Below are positions 48,056-59,998 of a stretch of DNA of 64,000 nucleotides, piece by piece. The DNA is from Uloborus plumipes (lineage: Eukaryota > Arthropoda > Arachnida > Araneae > Uloboridae): positions 62,001-126,000 of the forward strand of contig JAXGGA010002017.1 of assembly GCA_038373865.1 (NCBI GenBank), written 5' to 3'. The notes beneath the pieces were generated by a model, which made no database searches, was not told the origin of the DNA, and was given only the letters and a program-made list of their open reading frames with translations. Positions within the stretch are counted from its first letter, which is position 1. Each line of letters opens with the position of its first letter. The position numbers and the translations under genes were made by a program.

Positions 48056-49962
48056 CAGGGTGAGTTCGATCGAATCTGCAATATGAAAAGGGGTGATAGA
48101 AGAGCCCAAGTGGAGTATAGAACCACCCATTAGCGGTGTCAATTCGTAACCGTAACCGAGTTATGGTATATTTAAGAAAATTCGCAAAAAAAAAAACAAA
48201 ATTCTGAAAAAAAGACCGATTTCTGAAGTTTCTGTTGGGTCTAAGCACAAAATAAGCACATATTTCGAAAGAGCAGAAAAAATCCTTTAAAATGACATCT
48301 TTTTCATCAAGATAGTCCCACTTTATAGCGAGTTACAAGCTTTCAAACACTGGAAACACTCAAAAATGAAATTTCATCAAACTTTTCAGTCAAAATTTTC
48401 AGAAACAACCGTATGAGCTACAACGGGTCAAATGCACCAAAAACTTTCCCATTTCACTAGCTTTCAGATGATACAACAGAAAATCATATTGGCCATAAGT
48501 TCAGCAGATATTCTGGCTTTTGTTTGAAACAGTATGAAAATCGTCCTTTGTCAGAATATGGAAACCAGCAAAGAGTCAGACTTTTATGTTCTAAATTTTC
48601 TATTTCATGTAAGTGTACTGGTTCATTTATTCGAGAAAAGGAAAATTTTATAACTAAATATTAAATTGTAACACTTTATTAAATTAATAATCACAAGAAA
48701 AAATAACAACACGTAGAAACAAAGGCAGCATTATTTTAACGCGCTTTTCACAAAAAAAAATTCAAAATTAAATGAGTTACACTAACATCTATGAGTACAT
48801 TTACATGTAAGCAATCCTCAACATTTCCCAGAGCTACTGGAATTATCTTCCCCCACACCGGATAGATGCCCTTGGCCTTTTAAGAGCGAGAACTACCGTC
48901 GCTCTCTATGAAATTTCATTTCATAGAGTCCATTCATCCTGTCATTTGGGTCCTATTCCTTGGCCACCTAGATCACCAGACCTGACGCCAGTGAACTTCT
49001 TTGTTTGGGGGTTCTTGAAACAAGTAGTTTACTGCTCAGATGCAACCAGTTTGCAGGACTTGCGCATTTGGCTTGATGGAGCAGTAGCAAAAGTGAGAAA
49101 TGAAATTTCATTGAGAGCGACGGTAGTTTTTGCTCTTAAAAGGCCAAGGGCATCTATCCGGTGTGGGGGATGATAATTTCAGTAGCTCTGGGAAATGTTG
49201 AGGATTGTTTACATGTAAATGTACTCATAGATGTTAGTGTAACTCATTTAATTCTGAATTTTTCTTTGTGAAAAGCGCGTTAAAGTAACGCTTCCTTTGT
49301 TTCTACGTGTTGTTATCTTCTGTTGTGATTATTAACTTAATAAAGTGTTACAATTTAATATTTAGTTATAAAATGTTCCTTTTCTCGAATAAATAAACCA
49401 GTACACTTACATGAAATAGAAAATTTAGAACATAAAAGTCTGACTCTTTGCTGGTTTCCATATTCTGACAAAAGACGATTTTCATACTGTTTCAAACAAA
49501 AGCCAGAATATCTGCTGAACTTGAAGCCCAATATGATTTTCTGTTGTATCATCTGAAAGCTAGTGAAATGGGAAAGTTTTTGGTGCATTTGACCGGTTGT
49601 AGCTCATACGGTTGTTTCTGAAAATTTTGACTGAAAAGTTTGATGAAATTTCATTTTTGAGTGTTTCCAGTGTTTGAAAGCTTGTAACTCGCTATAAAGT
49701 GGGACTATCTTGATGAAAAAGATGTCATTTTAAAGGATTTTTTCTGCTCTTTCGAAATATGTGCTTATTTTGTGCTTAGACCCAACAGAAACTTCAGAAA
49801 TTGGTCTTTTTTTCAGAATTTTGTTTTTTTTTGCGAATTTTCTTAAATATACCATAACTCGGTTACGGTTACGAATTGACACCGCTAATGGGTGGTTCTA
49901 TACTCCACTTGGGCTCTTCTATCACCCCTTTTCGTATTGCAGATTCGATCGAACTCACCCTG
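48056..49962. mobile_element. 1.9-kb palindromic mariner-type derivative
   Basis: The ends are CAGGGTGAGTTCGATCGAAT and ATTCGATCGAACTCACCCTG, flanked by TA (48054-48055, 49963-49964). The arms are about 870 bp each and nearly identical. The central spacer of about 190 bp encodes a transposase fragment (48925-49115). TA flanks and the fragment together support the Tc1/mariner superfamily. Confidence 0.85.
48925..49115 (+). pseudogene. Mariner-type transposase C-terminal fragment in the palindrome loop
   Basis: The translation contains CHLGPIPWPPRSPDLTPVNF followed by FVWGFLKQVVY and a stretch with LRIWLDGAVAKVRNEI. 'WPPRSPDLTP.DFF.WG.LK' is the conserved block around the last catalytic acidic residue in mariner-type DDE transposases. 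The residue usually acidic after 'LTP' is Val-Asn here, as in a decayed copy. Upstream catalytic parts and any start codon are absent. The reading frame then runs into the palindrome arm. Confidence 0.8.
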
Positions 49963-49998
49963 TATATAAATATATAATATACATAAATATATAATATA

Positions 49999-51132
49999 TG
50001 GGTGATTCTACAAAAATGGGCAAATTTGTGTTCCATACTGATTGCTCTTTTTGTTTTTAATTTAATAAAAAACTATTTTGGGAATATTTTTATGTGTCTT
50101 TTGTTCTATAATTTCCGTTATCAACAATGTCAATATTTAATTATTATTCATTTAAAAAAATGGATATTAGATTGAAATGTCATCCACATGCCCTGTCCCA
50201 TAGGTGTCATTTTCGCAATCAATAGAACATAGATTTAAAAAAAATAATTAATTTTTTTCTCAAGAGTTTTTTATTTATAAATATGAATGTGTGCAAGATG
50301 TAAATCACAAAAAAAGCAAAATAATATGAAAATAATATCTCTAAAAGTTAATCTAAACTTTGTCCCAGCGATTATCAGTCATCCACATGTCTAAAAAGTA
50401 TAGATATTTTTCTCTGAAATGTAATATTTCAAAATCTGGCAACACATCTTAAAACAAGGCATGGAACTTTGTTATTCCTGGATGAGGATTAATTTTGCTG
50501 CTCTGCAATTACTTTTTGATAAAAAGCAAGCTAAACTCAACTTTCAAGGCAAGTGTTTTTTATCTTTGTCATTAACATGCCCCACAGAATGCATGTAAAA
50601 TGTACATGTAAATAAATTTTGACAATGAATAATCCTAAGGCTTACATTTGTGAGTTCTAATTCGAAGTGAAGCCGAAAAATATTCAGATATGACTTTTTG
50701 AGAACACGATTACTTGTGTTTTGTCATTCACATGCCCTTTTCTATTGTCATTCACATGCCCCAATATATAAGACACGTGGATGAATCAAAAGCCAAACTA
50801 TGACAGTACAATGTTTAAAAATTATGTCTAACAGTTTACTGGTTAAAAAATTTCATTAATATACCTATTGTGTTTGTGTTATTCACATACTTACTATGTT
50901 ATATTCACATACCCATTGTGTCATCCACATGTCCTTTTTATCATTCACATATGCCTTCAAAAAATAAAAATGCAAAAATACAATAAAATACAAACATTTA
51001 AGCTCTGCTGATATTCTATTTTAATTATGTAACTTATTAAGTGCTTTGCTGATTTTTTTCAGATTTTTAATTTTAAATTAATTTTTTGAATTCTACATGT
51101 TAGAAATATTCCCGTATTTGTAGAATCACCCA
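49999..51132. mobile_element. TA-flanked element with internal CATCCACATG/CATTCACATG repeats
   Basis: The ends are TGGGTGATTCTACAAAAATG and TTGTAGAATCACCCA, with TA on both sides (49997-49998, 51133-51134). The motif GTCAT(C/T)CACATG(C/T)CC or variants occurs at about 50179, 50382, 50725, 50750, 50921 and 50940. Similar ends but a different internal motif are seen at 2093-3051. Confidence 0.8.
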
Positions 51133-51151
51133 TATATAATAATTTATATAA

Positions 51152-52641
51152 TCTTACTACTATAATATATGCGACAGTTTGTATGGATGGATGTATGGAT
51201 GGATGGATGTATGTTTGTTCCTCTTTCACGCAAAAACTACTGAATGGATTTTAATGAAACTTTCACCATAATGTAGCTTTGCATCAGAATAACACATAGG
51301 CTATAATTTATAACGATATTTGAAAAAGTTCGATTGGTAGGGCTTTTTTCATTCCAATTTCAGGTACATATTTCGCATAAATCCGCGAAGGCTTCCAACG
51401 AACTAATTCAGTATTTAGTGCATCATCTCAACTCCCTGTCGATAGCTAGAATTGCGTGTATCATTTCCACTTTTCGCAGGAAATTTTCAAGCCTTTTCTC
51501 AAGTCAAATCAAAATATAATTTTTTTTCAGCTTCATGGTTAATATTCAGGCTTTTACTTAGACATTGGAAACGCTCGCGTGCCCACTTTCTAACGAGCCA
51601 TGATTTGTATTTAAAAAATATTGTAGTCTTGGTTGTAAATAGAATATTTATCTTTAAGCAATGTGTTTTTCATTGTCCTTTAAACGTGCAAATATTATTT
51701 TGTAGAATAAATTGTATTTCTTTATTAGTAGATTGTTCTCTGCATCAATTATTTTCGCGAGTTTTGTAAACATGTGTTTTACAATATCAGTAATGTTATC
51801 GCTTGAAGAGATTGGCAACTAATAAATGGATTATGCTCATTATTTTCCAATTTGATGGAGCCTTAAATACAACTTTATGGCATTTCTTAAATTTTTTTGT
51901 GTTGATTGGCCACTTTCTTGGGGTACTTACAATTGGGCAGTTACTTAGTATCCAATTGAACAGGAATATTGCCAAATTTGTTGCAAGAAGATTTTAATAA
52001 CTGAGATTCTCGGCGATTTTTTCAACTGGCACCAGTTTTTATGCCAAAGACTACGTAATAATACTTTACTTATTATACGACGTAACCAAAATAAAACGAT
52101 TATGGTCTGATATTTATCGACTGTGGCAAAATCTGAATCATCGATATAATACTCCCACATTTGAAAAGTTCAGTTTTTTTTTTCTTTTGTTGGCCGATTC
52201 CGTATGGGCGCATTAAAAACCGTTTTAAAATTATGTCAAGTAATCCGCATACTAAATTAATAAAACCCTTAAACAGGACTAAAATTACCATTAATTCGTG
52301 TTTTAAATAACTGTCAAATGTTCCCATAACTTCGAAATAATTTAGGACAAAAAATTTTGCGTCATTTTAGGGTCAGCAATAGTATCTCAGCATTTGATGA
52401 CAATTTCTGTGTGACAAACATTAGTGATATAATAATACTTAATGTATTTTCATAAAGTAGGGAGGGGAGCAAAATTATCCTAGGTACAACAAAACAGTTA
52501 CCAGCAAATTTTGTAACATTTTGAAAATCGTCAAAGCGGTATGTTTTAAGTTCTTTCAGTTCAGAGAAAAAAACCAAAGGTGAGTATAAATTGTGTCTCA
52601 ATATTATTACTGACCCAGGCAACGCCGGGTATTTTTGCTAG
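51152..52641 (+). mobile_element. Non-autonomous Helitron
   Basis: It starts TCTTACTACTATAATATATG and ends in a hairpin (ACCCAGGCAACGCCGGGT) followed by ATTTTTGCTAG. The base before is A (51151) and the base after is T (52642), the A^T target of Helitrons. The 5' region has TATGGATGGATG repeats and TTCACGCAAAAACTACTGAATGG-like sequence common near Helitron 5' ends. No Rep/helicase domain is present, so it would need a helper. The short frames inside are not supported. Confidence 0.85.
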
Positions 52642-52991
52642 TATATAATATATATATTCTTATATATTCTATAGACATTGGCCTATAGAGTTTTACTAAA
52701 TTGGAAACTTTTGATGTAAATAACACAGAATGTGAAAAAATTGACATTGGCCCTTTTAGAACTAAGCCACAGATTTATATCGACTTGAAATGCTAACTAC
52801 TAACACAATAGTATATATTTAGAGTAAAATGATAATTTTTCAAATCAACAAAATTTTGAAAACTGGTTCTTAGGTTAATATGCATCTTAGAGGAAAACTT
52901 TAATATAAACTTATGTCTGCACTTGAGGTAAACTTTAGCAACACGCAATATTCAAGCTAACAGTGAGCTAGAAAAAATGGATTGTTAAGTT

Positions 52992-53133
52992 CTGTACCTT
53001 AGAACCAGACTAACGTAAGTCCATTTTCGTCATTTTTTGGTAGAGGGGAAAAACGATTGTCGAATACATCGTTTTTCCCCTCTACTGAAAAATGACGAAA
53101 ATGGACTTACGTTAGTCTGGTTCTGAGGTACAG
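52992..53133. repeat. 142-bp foldback palindrome, copy 2, with AGTT duplication
   Basis: Same arms as 24070-24211. The central loop reads GATTGTCGAATACATC, the reverse complement of copy 1's loop with one change. AGTT flanks both sides, again a 4-bp duplication. Confidence 0.9.
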
Positions 53134-53285
53134 AGTTTTCCGAAAGATAAATATTATCATTTATAGACCACCAACTACAAAAAACTCCTTTCAATGTGAC
53201 ACGTTGCAAAAACTAATTAATCATAATACTTTCGTCATAACTGTTAATATCTTTTGCAGTTTTCAAAGATATTTTTTGTTCGATT

Positions 53286-53410
53286 ATCAAACATCAACAT
53301 CGAAACCAAAGCATCAAAAAAGAAGAAAGAAGAAAAAAGACACTAAAACATCAATGTTTAAGCAAAAAATCTATGTTTCGAAAAGTTCGACGTTAGTGTC
53401 GCACAACTAA
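53286..53410. repeat. Decayed hAT end with ACATC(A/G)A motifs
   Basis: CAAACATCAACATCGAAACC and GTTAGTGTCGCACAACTA resemble the right end of the 28827-31505 element after decay. The A-rich middle contains AGAAGAAAGAAGAAAAAAG. Confidence 0.5.
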
Positions 53411-54051
53411 TATACACAAAAAAAAGTTACGTTTATTTTTACACTACTTGGCAAATTAAATATAATTTTAGAAAAAAGAGAATCCCACGCAAATGATATC
53501 CTATAGAATCAAGTTATTTTAAGCAAGTAATATTCTTTCTCCTTTCAGACGCATCATCTTTAAAATAAACAAGCCATTTTTGTCATTGAACATCGGCGGT
53601 GACATTTTTCGCGTCGTTTTTTTTCTTTATATGTTTCTATTGCAGATACTGAAATGAAGAAATAGGGACGAAAAAATTTTGTTTTATATCTACAAAATGC
53701 CGTATATATTTTTAGATAAAAAGTTTAATTAACTTACTTTGAAAAATGTAGGGAAAAGGGGAATGGGAGAGATTTTTTTTTAATTCCTTGTTTTTCAAAA
53801 AACACTATCCATTTTTCAAGCCAAAATGTTTCCATGATTTAAGTCATTTTTTAAGCCAAGGAAATTTTTGGGACTTTTTATAAAATTATTTCTTTACTTC
53901 ATGGTATTTTTAAAAAATGTCTTCAGTTCACACGTGTCCATATAGTGAGGACATGTGAACACGGCTAAAGGACGTATGAACAAAATTTAAAAAAAAATAG
54001 ATCAACCATTGTATTTCATCAATAAACTCTTAAATACGAAAGACGTACATT
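53411..54051. other. Unassigned AT-rich sequence
   Basis: A small hairpin, GTTCACACGTGTCC..GGACATGTGAAC, lies near 53927-53960. No gene was seen. Confidence 0.4.
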
Positions 54052-54159
54052 CCCAGGTAGCACAAAAAACGTTTTAACGTTTTATAAACGTTTGTAATCC
54101 GTTGTCACAACATTAATAACCATTTTACAACCTTTAAAAAACGAAGTGTGCTACTTGGG
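54052..54159. mobile_element. 109-bp CCCAGGTAGCAC MITE, copy 3
   Basis: It runs from CCCAGGTAGCACAAAAAAC to CGAAGTGTGCTACTTGGG, in the same orientation as copy 1. TT flanks both sides. Confidence 0.85.
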
Positions 54160-55663
54160 TTTGTACCAATTACAATGAAGTATGTGTAACCTTGACGGGG
54201 TCAAGTTTGATTATATAATAATATGTTAAACAAAAAATAGTTTTCCTCAAAGATACTACCCGTATCATAATCAAATTTAAAGTTTCGTACTATGTTCAAG
54301 TCACTTTGGATATATAGCAAGAAATTTTATGACTACGAAATACAAATATTTTTTATCAAGTAAAGATTATTCTCATTATACATGCTTTTAGGCTTGTTAC
54401 AGAGTATGATAATGCATTTTAAACTTAAGCTTTTAATTAAACTGAAATCTTTTGTCTCTTTATTTTATGTTTCTGTTTGGCAACGCTATATTGTTGATCA
54501 ACTAGTCACAAAATAAATGAATAAATATATAAATAAAACAGTTATAAAAAATAGTATTAAAAAATAATATATTGATCATAGAAAAAATAAATATAATGTT
54601 TACATATTTTTTAAAAACTTATAATATCCCACATTCAAGCGCGAATCGTCGTAGCAGTAATCCGTTTAAAGCGTGTTCGAATTAAAGAGGTTTAATAATA
54701 TATATTTAAGTAACCTTTAGTCGTGTTTCCCAAATGTAAGTAACACTCTTCATCTAAAGCATATTGGAATTTTAAAATTTCTGAGATAAAAGAAAAAGAA
54801 AGAAAAAAAACCCTCTAAATTATAGGATATCTTGATTTCGAATGAATTAAATGAGAAAAACATTTGAAACTAATTAGAGCAGAGATTGTTCTTCATGGGT
54901 AAAATACTATAAACATCTGTAACGATTTAACCAACCCTTAAAACTGGGGAATTATTGATAAAAAAGAGAATTTGAAAGTTCAAAAAGAAATACCTCGTAT
55001 AAGTACAAAATTATACAACTATGTGTATCTCTTCAGTTCTCAAAAGAAACAATTACTTATGTTTGATTTATACTTTCAAGTCCCTTTCACACATTATGAT
55101 ATTTTCACTTCTTTTGAAATTTCAAGAGAGAAATAATATTTTTCTTTCTGGATTACCCGTAATTAGCTTTATAATATATTTTTACTGGTTTTCTCTGAAA
55201 AGTCTCTTCAATCGATTTTCTTTGTCTTAAATTTGTGCAACAACAGAAAAACGCACTTTGGCTTTCAAATCGCTCTTTTCCTGTGAAGTTAATTAACTTT
55301 TTGCCTTATTAAAAGTTTTCTCCGGAGCTCTTGAGATTGCGAAGTTTTTGATTCATGAGTTCCTTAAAATTAATCAATTTTTAATTGCTTAAAAAGTAGG
55401 CGACAAATTGAAAGAGAAGAAGTAATGCAATTCTTTTGATTTTCTTTTTAAATTGAACAATACCTGATGAAAGTATCATTGAATGGTGCCTTTATGTATA
55501 TACAAAATATAAAACTAGAAGTACTGAACCACTATTAAAAATTACATTTTCACGGGTTTTTCGAGAAATAAGAGACTAATAGTTCTGCAACTTTTGTTAC
55601 ATAAAAAGTATGCTCTAGCTGTCATTTTTTGATAAAAATTACACCCCACATGCATTTAGGGTA
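54160..55663. other. Unassigned AT-rich sequence
   Basis: No gene or bounded repeat was recognised. Confidence 0.45.
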
Positions 55664-55737
55664 CCAGTGAAACAATGGGGAAAATGTAAATATTTTTTGA
55701 CCAGTAAAACAATGGGGAAAATGTAAATATATTTTTT
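55664..55737. repeat. 37-bp tandem duplication
   Basis: CCAGT(G/A)AAACAATGGGGAAA plus ATGTAAATATTTTTT occurs twice head to tail. Confidence 0.9.
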
Positions 55738-55802
55738 TTAATTCTTCATTGCAAATAATTGCGAATTAGCTGTGAATCTTTATAAATTAGTTTCTATACA
55801 AT

Positions 55803-56400
55803 GTAGAGGAACACGGGGCAGGATGAAGAATATCGTATGAAATTTTATCATATTTAAGTTTAGAGTATTAATTAGTTTAGAATTTAGTAAGAAAATTATT
55901 TTTTTAGGTAGAAGAATGTTAGGCAATGGTAAAATATTTTCACATTTTGCATCGGCACATTTCTAGCAATATTTTAGCGAAGTTCCTAGACATATTGTTG
56001 ATTACTGTCAAAAAATAAATAGCTCTAAAAATCAATGAACAAATCTATAGAAGTTATGTTTAAATATTGGTGCAAATAATATTCGTATTTAGAATTTAGT
56101 CAGAAATGTATTTGTTTTATGTATTTCTACGCGAAATCGTCACCTTACTTCATAAAAAAAGTAATTTTGTCCCGTATTAGGGACAAGATGACGGACAATT
56201 TTATTTTCAAAAATAGCTCAATATGTCATGACATTTAAAAATTTAAGTTAATCACATCACTTTATAAATTAAAATTCATTTCAAGAATATTAGATGTTCA
56301 AGAATCAAAGATGGTTAATCAAAGAATCATTTTTCATTCCTTTGCGCCGTTAAAAAAATAAAAACCCTTAAAGTGGCCATCTTGCCAGTGTTCTTTTGTA
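55803..56400. mobile_element. TA-bounded element, ends GAACAC.GG.CA.GATG
   Basis: TAGAGGAACACGGGGCAGGA and CATCTTGCCAGTGTTCTTTT are imperfect inverted ends. An internal GTCCCGTATTAGGGACAAGATGACGG-like stretch at 56169 echoes them. Its middle (AGTTCCTAGACATATTGTTG and the following 40 bp) matches the 46-kb region. Confidence 0.6.
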
Positions 56401-56599
56401 ATTATTTTACATATTTTCGTGAAAGTTTCATGCATTTTCACAAAAAATTAGCATTTTTTAAAAAATATGAATTTTATTTGAAATATTTTGACTTATAACA
56501 AGCAAAGTTTTCTGTCAAACCTTACCAAATCTGAATGCATACAAGAGAAAACATAATACTTGAATTTAAAAAAAAATATTTAAAAGCTGATAATATATA

Positions 56600-57154
56600 T
56601 TAGGTTGGTGCGTATGAAATGTCGGATTCTTAAGTGATTGTATAAAACTGCATATCTTTCTTCAAAAGCTGTTTATTCAATCAAAGGATGCTCCATTCGC
56701 TTCAATACAATTCTCCCAACGAGATTTTAAAGCGTAGATGCCTGTCTTAAAAAAATTTTGGTCTTTAGAATTAATAAACTCTGATATCGAGTTTTTTTTA
56801 GACTGTCTTCATTTTCATAGTGTTTGCCCCTTAAAAACAGCTCTAAATGCTTGAAAAAATGAAAATCGGTCGGCGAGAGAACCGGTGAATATGGTGGATG
56901 TTGCAAAACTTCATATTCCAGTTCGTTCAGTTTCGCAATTGTTTTGTGTGTCGGCAGAATTCATATCGGCCATAAACTCAAAAGAAATAACAAAAGGGAA
57001 GACCTTCGAGAAAACCTATTTTGCTGAAATGAGTCTCTGGTAATGGACAATACGACTATGAATGAGGTTATGCCAAAGACAAAAGTATAACGAAAACAGG
57101 GAGACAAACGTCCGCATGTAAAGAGAATCCGACATTTCATACGCACCAACCTAA
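56600..57154. mobile_element. Internally deleted mariner element
   Basis: The ends TTAGGTTGGTGCGTATGAAA and TTTCATACGCACCAACCTAA are inverted, with TA at 56598-56599 and 57155-57156. The start TTAGGTTGGTGC is typical of mariner, cecropia-type included. It is 555 bp instead of about 1.3 kb and retains only the 3' end of the transposase on the minus strand. Confidence 0.92.
56677..56763 (-). pseudogene. Mariner transposase C-terminus
   Basis: Minus-strand translation gives FFKTGIYALKSRWENCIEAN then GASFD and a stop at the expected mariner C-terminus ('GI..L..RW..CI...G.YF'). Upstream the frame breaks into short pieces, some resembling mariner sequence, up to about 56960. The catalytic residues are lost. 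Confidence 0.85.
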
Positions 57155-57156
57155 TA

Positions 57157-57461
57157 CAAATTCAAAGCAATAAGTTTTTCACTGAGTATATACGCGAAAG
57201 ATAGCAATTCATAACCTTTATAATTAAAACCCAAGAAGATGAATCCATTCATAAAATAATTCATTAAAAAAAATCCTGTTCAATATGTTAAACAATTAGA
57301 GTTTCAGACATAACTTCCTTCTCTCATAGATTGCACACGGTTTTCCAACTTTTCGTTCTGTATTTCATGGTGCCAAACTTCACTATAATAATTTTCTTCA
57401 ATTGCACTATCACATTTCCTATTCAAATCAGTTTAATCGATTTGGGGAGGGGGAAATTATC
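57157..57461. other. Unassigned AT-rich sequence
   Basis: No gene or bounded repeat was recognised. Confidence 0.35.
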
Positions 57462-57469
57462 TCTTGAAA

Positions 57470-58088
57470 CAGGGGTGTCGACGGGGGAGGGGGGGATTAT
57501 GGCGCAAGTTACGCCATCAAAATTTTTGGGGGGATTTTTTAAAACTAATTTATTTATTTATTTAAATTATTTAATTATTTATTTTTTAATTTAAATTATT
57601 TTCTGATTTTTATTAAATAAAAATTATTTATGAATTTATTTTTTTATTTAAATCATTTCTTTTATTTCTTTATTAATATTTTATTTATTTATTTAGTCAT
57701 TTTGTGTTTGTGTGTGTGCTTGGAATGTCTGGAAGAGGGAAAAATCTCTTCTATTCTGCGCATAATTAGTACGGCTAAAAAATTATTAATATGTAAAAAA
57801 ATAACAGTTATAATTTAAAAAAATAAATAAATAATATTTAAAAAAATAAATAAAAATTAAAATAAATAAAAAAATATATTTTAAAAATAAATAAATAAAT
57901 AATATTCTTAAAATAAATAAATAAATAATATATTTAAAATAAATAAACATCATTTAAAAAATAAATAAAACAAAAAAGAGGGGTTACAATAAAAAAATAA
58001 ATAGCACAAAGTGGTTGAGAAAAATTGGGGAGGGGGGGGGGAATTTGCGTCATTGATCTTGGGGGGGGGGGGGATGGGCACCCCTGCT
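57470..58088. mobile_element. hAT-like element rich in (ATTT)n/(AAAT)n
   Basis: The ends are CAGGGGTGTCGAC and GGGCACCCCTG. The flanks TCTTGAAA and CTTTGAAA differ only at the first and second positions, so the 8-bp duplication is imperfect. The interior is a T-rich (ATTT)n half facing an A-rich (AAAT)n half, giving a large AT foldback, with G-runs near both ends (57487-57500, 58029-58073). Confidence 0.7.
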
Positions 58089-59524
58089 TTGAAAAATGTT
58101 AGATTTCTCAAACTTTCAATACTTTTGACCAGTGCTGTAAGTCAATTTTAATTAATAACTGTTTTGCTGCAAATTAACATTATAATGACGCAGCATCGAT
58201 TGCAAGAAGTCAGTCAGGTTTAGTTATGACGACTGACACAATTCCCGCGCTAGTCGATAGAGATGTTTCCTCAAGCGCTTAAGTCACAATATTAAGTTGA
58301 ATCGCACGATTGAATGCTGACTAATGAGAAATGATATCTGTTAAGCATAGTTTACAATACTTGTAGAAATGATATGTACAATTTAGTTATAAACTGCTCG
58401 GATTTTATAAATACGGGAAAACAGTAATATCTGCACACATCATGAAAAAATATTATGTATTCTCGTGCGGGCACACATACACACACAAGATGGAGCCGAT
58501 TCGATTTATTAATCGTCTTAATATTGCGTTATACAAGGTGTGTCTATTAAATTAAAGGACTGAGAGGCTAATATAATGCAATGAATAATAAAAACAAACA
58601 TTCGTGGGATAAATGAAATAGATAAATATCTTTGTAAATAAAAATAAAAGTATATAATACAACGTTAAAAAGCTCAAATGCTTAGAATACTGCAGACACG
58701 TGTTTTGGCGTTGCAAGGAACGCCTTTTTCAATGCAAAAATGTGAGCTTATTGATACACAGATATCCGAAAAAGGCGTTGTTGGATGCAAAATAATACCA
58801 TTTTCATACACACCCAAAATTATCAAATTCGAAAGTCATTTTATACAGCTCGCACAGAAAATAAATAAAGAAATCGAAATTGAAAAGCTAATATGTGGGT
58901 GTTTAGATTAGCATTTGCTGCGTACGATTCTCCAAAATCTACTGTAAAAGATTTGCTTAAAATTTGGAAGAATCAAATTACACGATACTTAATTGCAAGA
59001 AGTGCAACTTCAATGTCTCTAAACCCGTCAAAATAGGATAACTCTTATTCTAACCACGTGCGTTCAAGTGCACTGCTTAAAGTATACAAAATAAATCTGA
59101 AATACAATTAATTTATGGAAATGTTTCTTCACCACAAGAATTACTTTTGCCCAGCCACTGGCAGAAAATTAAAGCTTATTCGAACCACATAGCTTTCTTG
59201 TATTCAAGAATTGAAATTTATATTTAAATCACATCATAACTAACCACGACCAAATTTCCATTTCAAAAGTTCTGCATATTTATTTCATTAAAATGCAGAT
59301 TAATAACTAATGAACGTGAACTTTACTCAAAGAAGATGAAAATCACTAACAATATATTTCAGTTCTCATTTTGAATTGTGGTGAATGTTTTCTGTATTAT
59401 GAATGACGTTTTTGGAACTCACTTTAAAAGGTTGTTTTGAGTTGCAAATAAGTGCGTACCGAAAAGCCTTCCGAATGCTATAGTTGTCCTTTTCATTGGA
59501 AATAATATGTTGTTTCATTAGCAG
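58089..59524. other. Unassigned sequence with a single-arm copy of the 6281 palindrome
   Basis: 58687-58785 (ATACTGCAGACACGTGTTTT, then AAGGAACGCCTTTTTCAATG and GTGAGCTTATTGAT) matches one arm of the palindrome at 6281-6520 without its mirror. The rest is featureless. Confidence 0.55.
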
Positions 59525-59548
59525 TAGAGTCAAACCTGTCAATCTTGA

Positions 59549-59656
59549 CCCAAGTAGCACACTTCGTTTTTTAAAGGTTGTAAAATGGTTATTAACGTTG
59601 TAACAATGGCTTAAAAACGTTTATAAAACGTTTAAAGGTTATTTGTGCTACCTGGG
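59549..59656. mobile_element. 109-bp CCCAAGTAGCAC MITE, copy 4
   Basis: It runs from CCCAAGTAGCACACTTCG to ATTTGTGCTACCTGGG, in the orientation of copy 2. GA flanks both sides. Confidence 0.85.
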
Positions 59657-59828
59657 GAAGGAGTTTTAGAGATACAGAGGTTGTGATAAAATTTACAAAA
59701 ATAAAGCAATTGGAACAAAGTCAAGTACTCCATAGCTTGTTTTGCATTGATACTGTTGAATATTTTACTGTAAGGCATGTTGTGAGTCTACGTTTTACTA
59801 ATTGTGATGACTATATTGGTAGCAAGTT

Positions 59829-59998
59829 AATGCCTGACATTTTTTTCCAAAGATAGTTGGACCGTTGGATCCAAAGATTCCAACAGTTATGTGCTGTAAT
59901 CTGTTAATAATGAATTAAAATAACACCAAAGTAATAATTTAAGACTATTATTTTTTGAAATGCTCATTTTTGTAAAATTCAGACACTTTTTGGACCGC
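59829..59998. repeat. End-less relative of the 33-552 piggyBac-like MITE
   Basis: TTAATGCCTGACATTTTTTT, TTATGTGCTGTAATCTGTTA and CAGACACTTTTTGGAC align in order with the first element. The terminal CCCATTAA and the right end are missing. Confidence 0.7.

Larger units (their letters stand above)
47845..52774. mobile_element. Possible outer element hosting three nested insertions
   Basis: CTGTGGCTTGGTTCTAAACG at 47846 and CTTTTAGAACTAAGCCACAG (ending 52772) are inverted. GACATTGGCC is repeated inside the right end (about 52674 and 52743). Between them, AT-rich sequence holds the elements 48056-49962, 49999-51132 and 51152-52641. No target duplication was identified, so the outer limits are tentative. 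Confidence 0.45.
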
